A stretch of 64,000 nucleotides of DNA from Amblyornis subalaris (lineage: Eukaryota; Chordata; Aves; Passeriformes; Ptilonorhynchidae): contig JACAXG010000014.1 in assembly GCA_018881555.1 (NCBI GenBank), positions 1,180,586 to 1,244,585 on the forward strand. Direction: 5' to 3'. Below, in pieces: positions 24,931 through 35,248 of the stretch. Both the position numbers and the translations under genes were made by a program. The notes beneath the pieces are model-generated. The model did no database searches. It saw only the letters and a program-made list of their open reading frames with translations, and had not been told where the DNA came from. Position 1 is the stretch's first letter; the number at the start of each line of letters is the position of its first letter.

Positions 24931-25099
24931 GGGCCAGGAGTTCTGGGTGGACCTGAACCTTATGAAATTGTACGAAACTGCGGAGTTCGACCAAATGCGG
25001 CGCCTGTCCACAGCCTCCTGCCCCAGCTCCAGCTCCAACTGCTACACGGTCTGGAAGTACTTCTGCAAGGAAGACTTNGGCTGGAGAGAGTACTCTGAG
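24931..25099 (+). CDS. TIPARP: TIPARP exon 3 (WWE region, first part)
   Basis: This exon completes Arg309 and encodes residues 310-365, starting GQEFWVDLNLMKLYETAEFD and continuing with QMRRLSTASCPSSSSNCYTV, WKYFCKEDFGWREYSE. It forms the N-terminal part of the WWE domain, the module that in this family binds ADP-ribose-containing groups; the Trp and Glu residues of the fold are visible. The acceptor is TTCTTCCCAG, the donor GAG|GTATTG, and it ends in phase 0. The N at 25,078 falls in the third base of a codon read as Phe or Leu; the family has Phe. Confidence 0.94.
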
Positions 25100-25782
25100 G
25101 TATTGCACGCTTCCCAGTCCTGCTCCTGGGCTGGAACCCAGAGCTTTCCCTACAGTATATGCTATATATGTACGTGCTCAGTCTGGTTCCTCTGCAGTCA
25201 GGGCAGTCATTGAGAGTCGCTGCTGAGGAAGAGGAAATTCAGTGTTGAACTGAGAAAGCACTAAAGGGACAGCTCTGCTCTGCTGGCCTGGGTTATGGTT
25301 CTGTGAAGCTGTGACTTGAATTATCCCTGAAAACATNGGAGACAGGAGGGCTGACCACATTGTGTCAATGCCAAGGGAGCCCTTTTGGAGCCTAATTTGG
25401 TTCTAAGACAGTGGGACAGCTTTGACAGCTTTTTGAACACCACCTCCATTTACCTTTGCAGGTTTTAATTCACTTTCCTGTCCCCAGAGCTCTGGTGAGG
25501 CAGGACTTGCACTGCCAGAGCCTTGGGTTGGGCAGAGCTGATATTCTGAATCAAACCTCATCAGTGTTGGCAGTCCCGGAAATAATTCCTGAGTGGAAAA
25601 ACTGGAGAGAGTTGGGCAGGAATACCACAAATAAGAGGCTGAGGGTGTTTGAGCTGCGAGAAGAGCTCCCAGACGCGGGTTTCTGCGGTGTGGGACAGGG
25701 ATGTGAATTTCGGAGGATGTTGTTTCTCACGTGCGCGTTTCCCTTTCCCGTTCTTCCCGGTTTCCCGGCGCTCCCGGAGCAG
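25100..25782. other. TIPARP intron 3
   Basis: A 683-base intron with no CR1 and no further feature. The acceptor is an unusually GC-rich tract ending CCGGAGCAG. Confidence 0.9.
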
Positions 25783-25964
25783 CCCGTGGTGAGGCTGATC
25801 GAGGAGGCGAGCTGCCGCGGGCTGCGCGAGGTGCGCTTCGTCACCTGGCACAACCAGTACATCCTCAACATCAGGGACGGCTTCCAGCAGAACTCCTGCT
25901 CCCGCAAGGAGATCAAGAGGAGGCCCCTGCTGCGCTCTTGCATCCTGCTCATGCCCTTCCTGCA
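25783..25964 (+). CDS. TIPARP: TIPARP exon 4 (WWE region, second part)
   Basis: This exon encodes PVVRLIEEASCRGLREVRFV, TWHNQYILNIRDGFQQNSCS and RKEIKRRPLLRSCILLMPFL, then the first two bases of a Gln codon. It completes the WWE domain, whose strand pattern and the EIKRRP(L)(F/L)RSC block are conserved. Compared with the human protein as I know it, the segment between YIL and the (R/K)EIKRR block is about eight to ten residues longer (NIRDGFQQNSCSRK). That would account for most of the nine-residue offset between the two proteins. Donor CA|GTAGGT, phase 2. GC content at third positions is high, as in the final exon. Confidence 0.93.
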
Positions 25965-26219
25965 GTAGGTATCCCGGGAAATGGGCACTTCCTGCTGTTC
26001 TCCACGTTGGTCTGGCTGGGGGAGTTGTGTTCCTGAGGTGTGACAGGAAACGAGCACTGTCGGGTGGGAAATGGGAATGAGAATCCAAAATCTGGGTCGT
26101 GTTGGCAGCTCCTGCCACTTCCTAAAATAATCTGAAGGAGTATCTGAGGAATTCCTTACTGTTATTTGAATTTATAATGTTGGAACATCGGGTTTGCCAA
26201 ATTACTGTGCATCTTTCAG

Positions 26220-26308
26220 CATCCTGGGCTATGGAAGGTGTCCCTGCCCATGGNAGGGGGTGGAACTGGATGGGCTTTAAGGTCCTTCCATCCCAAACCA
26301 TCCTGTGA
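26220..26308 (+). mobile_element. CR1 fragment
   Basis: Sense CR1 3' end: GGAAGGTGTCCCTGCCCATG, GGAACTGGATGGGCTTTAAG, ending AACCATCCTGTGACGG. Confidence 0.85.
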
Positions 26309-28102
26309 CGGTTTAAGGGGAGCACTGGGTGTGCTCACAGAGCCCTCACCCCTCTGGTCATGAGGTGAGGGAGGGTTTGGTCACAGCCTCAAAACACGTG
26401 GGCTTGGAGATGTTTCTAGGTGGGGTTTTACAGGAAGGAAACCCCAAGTTGTTAGAAACTGGAGGATGCAGGTGAAAAAACCAAGTGTGGACATGCTGGT
26501 TAGAGCAGTCCTGGTTCTCATCCTAATGAAAAATGAGGATTTCAGGTGTCCTCTTGGTGCTTTGCTGCCTGGGACTATTTTACCACAGGAATCTGCTAAA
26601 ATTATGCAATTCCCAATTAATTCCCAACTAATTTTGTTGGACTTTGAGGGCTCACGAGGGATTGACCAGAACTGTCTGTGCCAGCATCCAAACCTACAAA
26701 CCAAACTCAGAGATTTCTGTTCTGCACAAACCTCATTCTGATTTTCTTTATCCAAAGACCTTGTAAAAGCTCCCTTTAAAACACCAATTCTTAGCAAGGA
26801 CAAGAGTATTTTAAATATTTATGGGATCTATCCTTAAGGCGTCAGTGTTGCCTCCACTTCCCACATGATGCTACCTGAGATTTTGTTCTTTCCCTCACCT
26901 TCCACCTGCTCAAATCTGTTCTAAAATTGGGAAAGAATCCTTGAATAGAAATGACAAATGTTGACTTTGTAGTGGCTTCCCCTGTAGAATAAATAATGTA
27001 AATATTTTACACTAGTCAGAAGAACTGAACAAAGTACACCAAAGGATTGCAGGACTTTTATTGGATTTGATGTCTTCCTCATTAATCCATNACTTACTGG
27101 TATTCTCTGCTTGGTCTTTCAGTCCAGTGTAAGGGACTGACGCTCTGCAGGAATATTTTTTTACCCATTAAAGAGAAAAAAAAAATTAAAAATAATGTAC
27201 ACTGTGATATTTAATTGCTATTTTAATAATAATTCTTAGAACAAAATCCACTTTCTGNGTTTCTGCTCAACTCTTGATAACCAGTGAGAAGAACTTTGAG
27301 TGAAGTCAAATCCGTGCAAATGAAGGGAATCCTGGCCTTGGCCTCGAGCAGGAGGTGACAGCCAGTGAACTTGAAAAGAGAGTTTTTGTGCCCTGAAAAG
27401 TGGGAGGGCTATCACAGCTTTCCATGTGTTGATTTAAAAATAGACATTTTTCCACTGAACTCCCTCCCTCCCAACTCTTTTCCTTGAAATGTGATTTGAT
27501 TTCAGGCCATCTGTGGGGTTCAGAGACCAGCTCCACCCTGGGTCTTGCAGCAGCCAGGGGCTGCCTGTGGCTCTGCTCTTTCCAAACACAAGCTGCCTGC
27601 TCCAGGGCAGGTTTTCCTAGGAAAAATACTTTGGAAAAATACTGATTGGTGGGATTTGAAGCTAGCTCCACATATCGTTGCAGCTGCAGGAGCTGTGCTG
27701 GTGTGAGCCAGGGCCCAGCAGGCGCTGCACGGTCCCAAGTGTTCCCCTTGATGTAGGGGGGAGAACCCAGGGAGGAAGGATTTGCTCAGCTGAGTAAGGG
27801 CTGCTCACTCAGGTGGGATCAGAGGAGCATCAGCCACAAAGGCCACTTACCTCAGTTCAGCAGCTTCAAGAGTGTGAGGATTCCACAGAGGGGCAGGTGG
27901 GTGTGGGAGCAGAGTCTTGCTGGTGTCCTTTGCTGAGTTTTCCAAGTGGTTTTTTATTGGCATCCATGGGCCTTTTTGTCCACAGCTCCCTCCCTCTGCC
28001 CTGCCTGTTCTCCAGGCAGCATTCCCAGAGGAGGGACAGGAAAATAACCAACTGCAAATGCAAATCCACATCTGGCCTGTGCAAATGGCAGGAAGAGTCT
28101 TC

Positions 28103-28222
28103 CTGGCTTGGGAAGGGACCGTAAATCCCATCCGGTTCCACCGCTGCCATGGCCGGGACACCTTCCATAGCCCAGGTTGCTCCGAGCCCCACCCAGTCTG
28201 GCCTTGGACACTTCCATGGTAA
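28103..28222 (-). mobile_element. CR1 fragment
   Basis: Antisense CR1 with several changes: GGGAAGGGACCGTAAATCCC, GGCCGGGACACCTTCCATAG, GGTTGCTCCGAGCCCC. It ends 89 bases before TIPARP exon 5. Confidence 0.85.
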
Positions 28223-28310
28223 TCAGGGGCCTTTCAGCCGTGCCGGGGATGAAGTGGAGGTGAGTGGAGGCTGCTGTGGGTGTCTGAGCACAACCTTTGT
28301 CCATCCCCAG

Positions 28311-28586
28311 GACCCTGGGCGGCAGCGCCGCGGTGCCCTCCCCGTGCCCCGACCCTGCCTCCGCGCACGCCTTGTCTCCAGCTGCCGTCACCTCTCCCAG
28401 CTTCTACCCTGAGACCTGGATTGGCATGGATCCAGCTCAGGACTTCATCCAAGTGCCTGTTCTGAAGGAAGATAAAAGCTATAGAACCATTTATAACCTG
28501 TTCCACAAGACTGTGCCAGAGACCAAATATAAGATTTTGAAAATCCTGCGAGTGCAGAACCAGTTCCTTTGGGAGAAATATAAAAG
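28311..28586 (+). CDS. TIPARP: TIPARP exon 5 (linker and start of catalytic domain)
   Basis: The exon opens with a variable Pro/Ala/Ser-rich linker (TLGGSAAVPSPCPDPASAHA). It then enters the conserved start of the PARP catalytic domain: FYPETWIGMDPAQDFIQVPV, then KEDKSYRTIYNLFHKTVPE and ILKILRVQNQFLWEKYKR. The catalytic domain begins at about residue 459. The acceptor is CCATCCCCAG, the donor AG|GTAAGA (phase 2). The linker is the least conserved part of the C-terminal half of the family, and it differs from human here too. Confidence 0.94.
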
Positions 28587-28766
28587 GTAAGAGAACGCAC
28601 TTCCAATTCTTTTATAATGGGTATTCCTAGAGGAGGAATTCTATGACAGATTTGTATCTCCTCTCACAGCTCTGCTATTCCAGAGGGTGACACCACAGTG
28701 AAAACAGCTTTTCCCCCGGCCGACCTGCAGCGCACATTCACCTTCACTTCCCATTTTCTGTTCCAG
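28587..28766. other. TIPARP intron 5
   Basis: A 180-base intron with consensus borders and no other feature. Confidence 0.92.
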
Positions 28767-29214
28767 GAAAAAGGAATACATGTCCAAGAAGATGTCTGGG
28801 CTGGACAGGATCATGAACGAGCGGCACCTGTTCCACGGCACCTCGCAGGACGTGGTGGATGGGATCTGCAAGCACAACTTNGACCCGCGGGTGTGCGGCA
28901 AGCACGCCACCATGTTCGGCCAGGGCAGCTACTTCGCCAGGAAGGCCAGCTACTCCCACAACTTCTCCAAACGCTCCCCCAAGGGAGTCCACTTCATGTT
29001 CCTGGCCAAGGTGCTCACGGGCAGGTACACGGTGGGCAACCACACCATGAGGAGGCCCCCGCCCGTGGAGCCCGGCAGCATCACCAGCGACCTGTACGAC
29101 TCCTGCGTGGACAATTACTTCGAGCCCCAGATCTTCGTCATCTTCAACGACGACCAGAGCTACCCTTACTTCATTATCCAGTATGAAGAAGTCAGCAGCA
29201 CCGTGTCCATCTGA
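28767..29214 (+). CDS. TIPARP: TIPARP exon 6 (PARP catalytic core, stop)
   Basis: The final coding exon covers residues 518-666 and holds the catalytic centre. The H-Y-I triad of a mono-ADP-ribosyltransferase is visible: His541 in ERHLFHGTSQDVVDGICKHN, Tyr573 in GQGSYFARKASYSHN, and Ile640 in YFEPQIFVIFNDDQSYPYF. The absence of a catalytic Glu at the third position is expected for PARP7, which transfers single ADP-ribose units. The stop TGA is at 29,212-29,214, after EEVSSTVSI. The N at 28,881 lies in a Phe codon third position. Adding all exons gives 666 residues against 657 in human; the three triad positions are each shifted by exactly nine, so the extra length is all upstream. No frameshift or loss is seen; the gene looks functional. 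Confidence 0.96.
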
Positions 29215-29465
29215 AACCTGTGCTGCTCCAGTATTTCCTGTCACAGGCTCTCACCTGGCAGCAGTTTGTGTGGGGGAAATAAAATCTGGACGCTTCCTAA
29301 CTGGTGGAATGACTTGGAAGGAAGGAAGTCTGAAGTGACCAACTGTGCACTTGCTGGTTGATTCCCTATGTGGAAATTGTACATATTTTTCCATTGTTTA
29401 TAGTTGAAAATCTGTGCCTTTTGTTATAAAACACTGTTTATTTATGTTAGTAAATATTCGTGTTT
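29215..29465 (+). other. TIPARP: TIPARP 3' UTR
   Basis: Sequence after the stop codon, with a canonical AATAAA at 29,278 and, further on, an AU-rich segment with TTTATTTAT at about 29,438. That is consistent with a short-lived inducible transcript. The distal end is uncertain. Confidence 0.6.
29278..29283 (+). terminator. TIPARP: Polyadenylation signal AATAAA (TIPARP)
   Basis: A canonical hexamer 64 bases after the stop codon. It could serve a short 3' UTR form; longer forms may exist. Confidence 0.55.
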
Positions 29466-29797
29466 CAAAACGCGTCTGTGGGTGTCATTTCCGTCGCGTT
29501 CTGTGCTTGTCATGCCCTGATCTCAGAATTTCAGAATGGCCATTTCCAGGGAATCAGGATCACATTTTCATCCCAAGGATATCAAATAAGACATTCTCCC
29601 AAACACTGTTTTTTATTATCATATTTCAGAGAGGTTGGGTCACAAAACTATGACCCTGCTCATACTTTGCATTATTAAACAGGACCACACCAATAGATAG
29701 TTTTCTAAAATCAAGGAAAATTAGGAAGAGGTTAACATGGTCTGTGGGAAAACCTGGGATGGCTTCCCAGCAGCTGATGGGACACAGAGTCTGTCAC

Positions 29798-29882
29798 TTG
29801 TTGGTGTCCCTGCCTGTGTCAGGGGGTGGAAGTGGATGGGCTTTAAGATCCCTCCCACCCCAAACCAGTCCATGACTCTATA
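29798..29882 (+). mobile_element. CR1 fragment
   Basis: Sense CR1 3' end: GGTGTCCCTGCCTGTGTCAG, GGGCTTTAAGATCCCTCCC, ending CCATGACTCTATAA. Confidence 0.85.
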
Positions 29883-32800
29883 ATTGTTCACCTCAAGCTA
29901 CCTGAGTTGGACATACCTGAGGTGCCCTGTCCTCATCGGGACCTTTACAAGGAATTGTGTCTCGCTCTCAAGGTTTCTACACCAGCACAGGTGTGGCCCA
30001 GGGGCCCTCCCTCACCTCCAGGGTGCTCCGGTGGCTGCTGCCCCTCTGGCAGCCCCGGGAGCAGCTCCGGTGGCTCCATGGGGTGGGAAGGGACCCTCAG
30101 GCTCTGTCCTGTGACTGCAGCAAACTCAGCTGAGCCTGGAGCTGTGCCTGGAGCTGCTCCACATCTGCTTCCTGGGGCCTAAGAGAAACATGTTTTGCCA
30201 CGGGAGAGAATCCCCTTCTCCCACCAGCACCCCACTGCTGGTTACCTGTAGGTCAGCTCAGCTGTGGGTGAGCAGAGGGGGAGGATCCATCAGCTGGTTC
30301 CAGTTAACCCCAGTCTCTCGGGAGGCTCTTGGCAGTGCCAGGGAGAGCACAAAGTGGATGTGGGGACCTTAGCATGGTGGGATGGGAGCTTCCAGCTGGG
30401 ATGTGCAACATGGAGCTGCTCCTGGCCACAGCTCACGTCCCCACGGGATGGCTTTGGAAAGGTAATGGGGTCATGGAGGGTGGCTGGTTATGAAAGGTGA
30501 AGTCACCTGCACCTCTGTGGATTCCTCCACACTCTGCTGGCCTCGAGGGTGTGTTCCTGTCACTGCCACCCCGGGAGCACCGGGGAGTGTCCAAGGTGTG
30601 GCATCAGAGGGGTGTCTGTGTGCATCCCAGGGGGCTCTCTGGTTGCTTCAGAAGGGAGATTTTGGATTGCCTTCAGGGATAAAGCCGTGGAATAAGGGGT
30701 GCTGTTCTTGTGGGTTTGTGTTGAGTCGTTCCCTTGCTCAAGGCTTCTGACCAGGCCGGGACTGGGATGAACAGGATGGGAGTGGGAGGTGGGGCAGCTG
30801 CTGAGAGTGGGGAATTTGTCTTCCCTCCCACTTTCCATAGGCAGGGAAGTCAGTTGCGTTTTTGCCTTGGATGTTGTAATAAGGCTTTGGTTTTCNGGGT
30901 CCTTCTCTTCCTCAGCCCTGTGCCCACTGACACTCTCGGGGAGGGGTTTGCCTGAACCTTCCCCTTTTCACCGTCCCTGGGGATGTGGGACAAGGAGCTG
31001 CGTGACACCGCGGACAATGCACTGAAAATATTGACGGTGTTTCCGTGCCAACGCGCGGAGNGTCTGAACCGCCCTACCAGGGCTGATCACACCGGCAGCT
31101 CCTCGGGGGCGACGCGGTCCTGGGCACGGCCTGGNGTCCCCTTTTGTGCCACCCGAGCCTGGCCCCGTGGCTCGGCCCCGTGGCTCCCGGGGCTGTGCCG
31201 GCCGGGATCGGGAACCGTGTCCCGGTGTCACCGCGCCGCCGCTGCCCGGCCAGGTGAGCGCTGGTGATCGTCCATCCGCAGCGCTGCGGGCTCCTGTGGG
31301 ATCATTCCTGGCTGCCAGCTCCCCAGGCAAGGGCGATGGAGCCGCGTGGGCGTGGGCAGAGCCCGGCAGGAACAAAGCCTGTCCCTAATTACCTGTTAAT
31401 TGCCTCCTACGTGCGCCAGCGCAGCTCCGCCCGTGGCACCGGTTCGCTCGAGGGGCACCTGAGCAGAGCACTGAGTTTTCCTGTTCCTAAATCCTACTCC
31501 TGGGAGAGACATGGGGAGAGAACAGGCCTGACCCCAGCTTTGCCACGGGGATGTTGCGACTCTGCTTTGCGTTCCCGTTTTCCCTCTGCTTATGTCTATT
31601 AAAATGACACAAGTGCGGTGACACCCTCCCTGTTGCAATCCTGTCTCCAGATTTCCCACCCCTCCCACCTCCCTCGTGCTCTGTGTTCCTGAGCTGTGCC
31701 CACTCCCGAGGATTCTGGGGCAGGGTCTGGCCCTGTCCCCGCGGGCGCCGGGGCTTTGCCGTGGAATGGATCAGTCGTTCCTGTGTCTCTTGCCCTGGTT
31801 TTGGTGGTGTCACTGGCCGAGAATTCGAGGATGAAACCCGGTGACAAAGGAGGGTTTGTGATAAGGATCTCGCTGTGTCATTACAAAGGTGACACACCTT
31901 TGGGCANGGCCCTGAGTTATGCAAAGCCCATGGGGAGCTGGTGGCCGTGCGAGGGTGGCCCCGGTGACAGCCTGTGCCAGGAGGGACCTGCCGGGCTGGC
32001 TGGGCCATCGCTGGGGTTTCTGGACCCGTGGGAAGCCAGCGGGGGCTGTGGGATTGTGGGGTGTACCCCGAGCAGCCTGGGGGGCTCCGGGAACTTCTTG
32101 GGGACTGCCANGTCACCCTCCCAGCTCGGGAGGCAGCAGTGACGTTGGTGACAGCGAAGGATGAGGTCACCTCTGCCTCGGTCACTGCTGTGCCTGGAAT
32201 TTGTCACGAAACAGCCTGTTCTGGACAGCAGGATAAAGGTGCCCCAGAGGCCGGGAGGAAGGAACAGTTTGAGCATGAGCTGATTTGGGAGAAGGGCAGG
32301 AGCTGTTCCTGGAGCAGACACTGAAGTGTCAGCAGCCCGAGAGGTGCTGTGGGAACAGCCAGAGCATTCCCCCTTCCCACACGGGCACAGAGGCTGCTCC
32401 CGGGGCAGCCACACTCCTCAGGAGCCTGGCTGGGCTCTGGAACACACACAGGGACCCGGCTGGGCTCTGCTCCGGCCTGGGCTTTGTACCAGTGATTCTG
32501 GGGCTCCCCAGCTTCGGGATTTCGAAGAATAACCTCGGAGTAGGAGATGTTTCCTGTTCCTTCCCTCTAGGTGCTTGAGGGCTGCTGGCAGAGCTCTGCA
32601 GGAGGTGTTTGAGGAAGTGGCTTGAAGGAAGGTGCAGGCAGTGGGTGCTGGTGGTGGGAAGGTTCCCCAGGAGGTGTCTTTAGAGTGGGAGCCTTGGGAG
32701 GTGTCTAAACCAAAGTCCTGCTCAAACGTCAGGGTCAGCTCTGAGCTCAGACCAGGTAGTTCAGGGCTGCATCGGGCGTGCACTGGAAAACCTGCAGGGG

Positions 32801-33925
32801 TGAAGCCTGTCAGCTCCTGGACAACCTCCCCACACCATGGGAATGACCTCGTTGTGGGGTCAAAACCCCCTTAAATCCAGGATTATGCTGCCCTGTGGTG
32901 ATGTGCCCCAGCTCCTGGTGTCCACAGGCTGTAACTTCCAGACTTGCAGCAGGGGCTGTAGGAGTGGAGGTGGAGATGAGTGAGACCATAAATGGATGCA
33001 GTGAGAAGTTTCTTGGGAGCAGGATGCCAGAGCTGAGTGGCTCTCCCAGGGGCTTCCACAGGATTTCTGTGGCTCTCCCATAGCTCAATAAAGCTTTCCC
33101 TGGGGAAAAGCCCTCTTTGCTCTCAACTCTCCTGGGAAAAGCAGAGTGAAACGAGGCCAGGGCTGTGCCCTCGGTGTCACAGCAGGGTGGGCACAGGCTG
33201 GCCCAGGGTTTCCTTCTGCTGGAGGGGAATTTGGCACCTTGTGAGGAGCTGAATCATGGCTGCACAGAGCACAACACACCACGAGCCTCCTGCTTCCCAG
33301 CAGCAAACCCCTGCCTGGGGCTCGGGATCTTTTTACTTGTATTTTTTAATGTGGAAATCTGAGGTTCTTTCGCAGGAACAGGGTGATGGATGCAGGGAGC
33401 ATCTCTGGCTGCCCCTGGTGTTCTTCCATCACCACTGTGTCATCACCACCCAACCATCACAGCACACCCTCTGCATTAATATTTATTTTTCTCTTATGGC
33501 TACAAGGTCTGTTTTTATGAGAATATTTTCCCACAGACCCAACAACAAAGGTCAGGTTGACCTAAGGGTTGTTGTTGCCTCAGTTTTCTTCGGGCTCCCT
33601 CTTCTCCATGCAGCCGGGTACAAGTTGTTTCATGCGTAATTAGGCTGTAATAAATCCTGTCCTGCCCTCTCCCCTTCCACGAGGAGCACGTTCCCATGTG
33701 CTGACCCACGCTGGGGTTGTTTGTCTGTCGGACTTTGTGCGCTCCCTGTACCTCTGCAGCTGAGCAGGGCCCGGCCGCTCGCCGGCCTCGCCCGTGGCCA
33801 GCCCAGCTCTCTGCAGCTGGATGTGGAATCCAGCTTAAGGAATTCCAGGATAAGGAATCCCTTACAGAACCGTGGATGGCAGCTGCTCTGGGATGGGCTC
33901 GGGGGGGGACACGGGTTTGGGTTGG

Positions 33926-34097
33926 TGGAGATGACCCAGAGAAGCTGTGGCTGCCCCATCCCTGGCAGTGTCCAAGGCCAGGTTGCACGGGGCTTGGAGC
34001 AACCTGCTCCAGGGGAAGGTGTCCCTGCCCACGGCAAGGGGTGGGACTGGATGGGCTTTAAGGTCCCTCCCAAGCCATTCCATGGTTCTGTGATGAA
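33926..34097 (+). mobile_element. CR1 fragment
   Basis: Sense CR1 3' region: CAGAGAAGCTGTGGCTGCCC to CATTCCATGGTTCTGTGATG. Confidence 0.88.
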
Positions 34098-34244
34098 TTC
34101 CATGATGTCCATGCAGACAGAGGGTGGATCTGCTGTCCAGCTCTAAGCCCAGGCCACGGACCAGCCTGGAGAGTGAGCGTCTCTTTCAGTCCATCCCAGC
34201 TGATGTGGGGAGGTTCATGGCCGTTCCCACCTCCGTTCTCCTCC

Positions 34245-34290
34245 AGAGCAGGTTGCTCCAAGCCCCGTCCAATGGCCTGTCCATGCTGCT
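34245..34290 (-). mobile_element. Possible CR1 remnant
   Basis: GGTTGCTCCAAGCCCCGTCC is a CR1 antisense block, but the flanks are poorly matched. Confidence 0.4.
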
Positions 34291-34781
34291 GCCCCCAGGG
34301 CAGGTGTTCATTGAGAACCATCCCAAACACCTCAGCCAGGTCACANGAAGGACGGGACAATTCTGCAGTAAATACCACTATGGAATCAAATCCCTCTTTG
34401 TTTCCCATGAACTCGGTGTTTGCACAGTCAGACCAAAGGGCTTTGGCTTTCACTGGGATGCAGCACTGAGGCACCAGCTGATGCCTTTTCCAGATAATCT
34501 CAGCTGGGATCTGCTGAGCTCAGAAGGCTCCTGCTGACAGAGATNTTCCAGGTGCTTTCTGTCTCATTCCTGCCCATTTTCCAGAGTATCAGACATGGGA
34601 AGCAGATCTTAGAACTGTTTGATAAAATCACAGAGGTGTTTATGGAGTCCACATTTGTACCACATTCNGGAGGCTGTTGTAGTACACAAAGATCAGTAAC
34701 TATTGCAAACAGCAAACCAGGGAAAGGAGGAATATTGGTTTGCATTCAGAGCACCGTGTGTGTCCTGGCCTGGCTCGTTTT

Positions 34782-35248
34782 TGTGGAGCTGCTGGAGCAA
34801 GTCCAGGGGAGGCCAAGGAGATGCTCCAAGGGCTGGAGCCCCTCTGCTCTGGAGCCAGGCTGGGAGAGCTGGGGGTGCTCACCTGGAGAAGAGAAGGCTC
34901 CAGGGAGACCTCAGAGCCNCTGCCAGTGCCTAAAGGGGCTCCAGGAGAGCTGGAGAGGGACTTGGGACAAGGGACGGAGGGACAGGACACAGGGAATGGC
35001 TGCCCACTGCCAGAGGGCAGGGTTAGATGGGATATTGGGAAGTAATTGTTCCCTGTGGGGGGGGGGAGGCCCTGGCCCAGGCTGCCCAGAGAAGCTGTGG
35101 CTGCCCCTGGATCCCTGGAAGTGTCCAAGGCCGGGTTGGACGCGGCTTGGAGCAACCTGCTCCAGGGGGTGTCCCTGCCCATGGCAGGGGGTGGGACTGG
35201 ATGATCTCTAAAGTCCCTTCCAACTCAAGCCATTCCATGTTTCCATGA
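34782..35248 (+). mobile_element. CR1, long 3' copy
   Basis: Sense CR1 of about 470 bases: GAGCTGCTGGAGCAAGTCCA, GGCTGGGAGAGCTGGGGGTG, ending CCATTCCATGTTTCCATGAG. Very similar to the copies at 8,455 and 63,209. Confidence 0.88.

Larger units (their letters stand above)
25965..28310. other. TIPARP intron 4
   Basis: About 2.3 kb. It contains two CR1 fragments and AT-rich single-copy sequence around 26,820-27,300. No extra exon recognised. Confidence 0.85.

Noticed and set aside
25561..26118. A 185-codon minus-strand open frame across TIPARP exon 4
   Set aside because: Antisense shadow of a GC-rich coding exon; the plus-strand reading has conserved WWE sequence and correct splice phases.
26303..26470. 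A TGTGACGGTTTAAGGGG start resembling an LTR edge
   Set aside because: No matching second LTR, no target-site duplication, no primer-binding site or retroviral coding sequence nearby.
28744..29244. A 166-codon minus-strand open frame across TIPARP exon 6
   Set aside because: Antisense shadow of the catalytic exon with high third-position GC.
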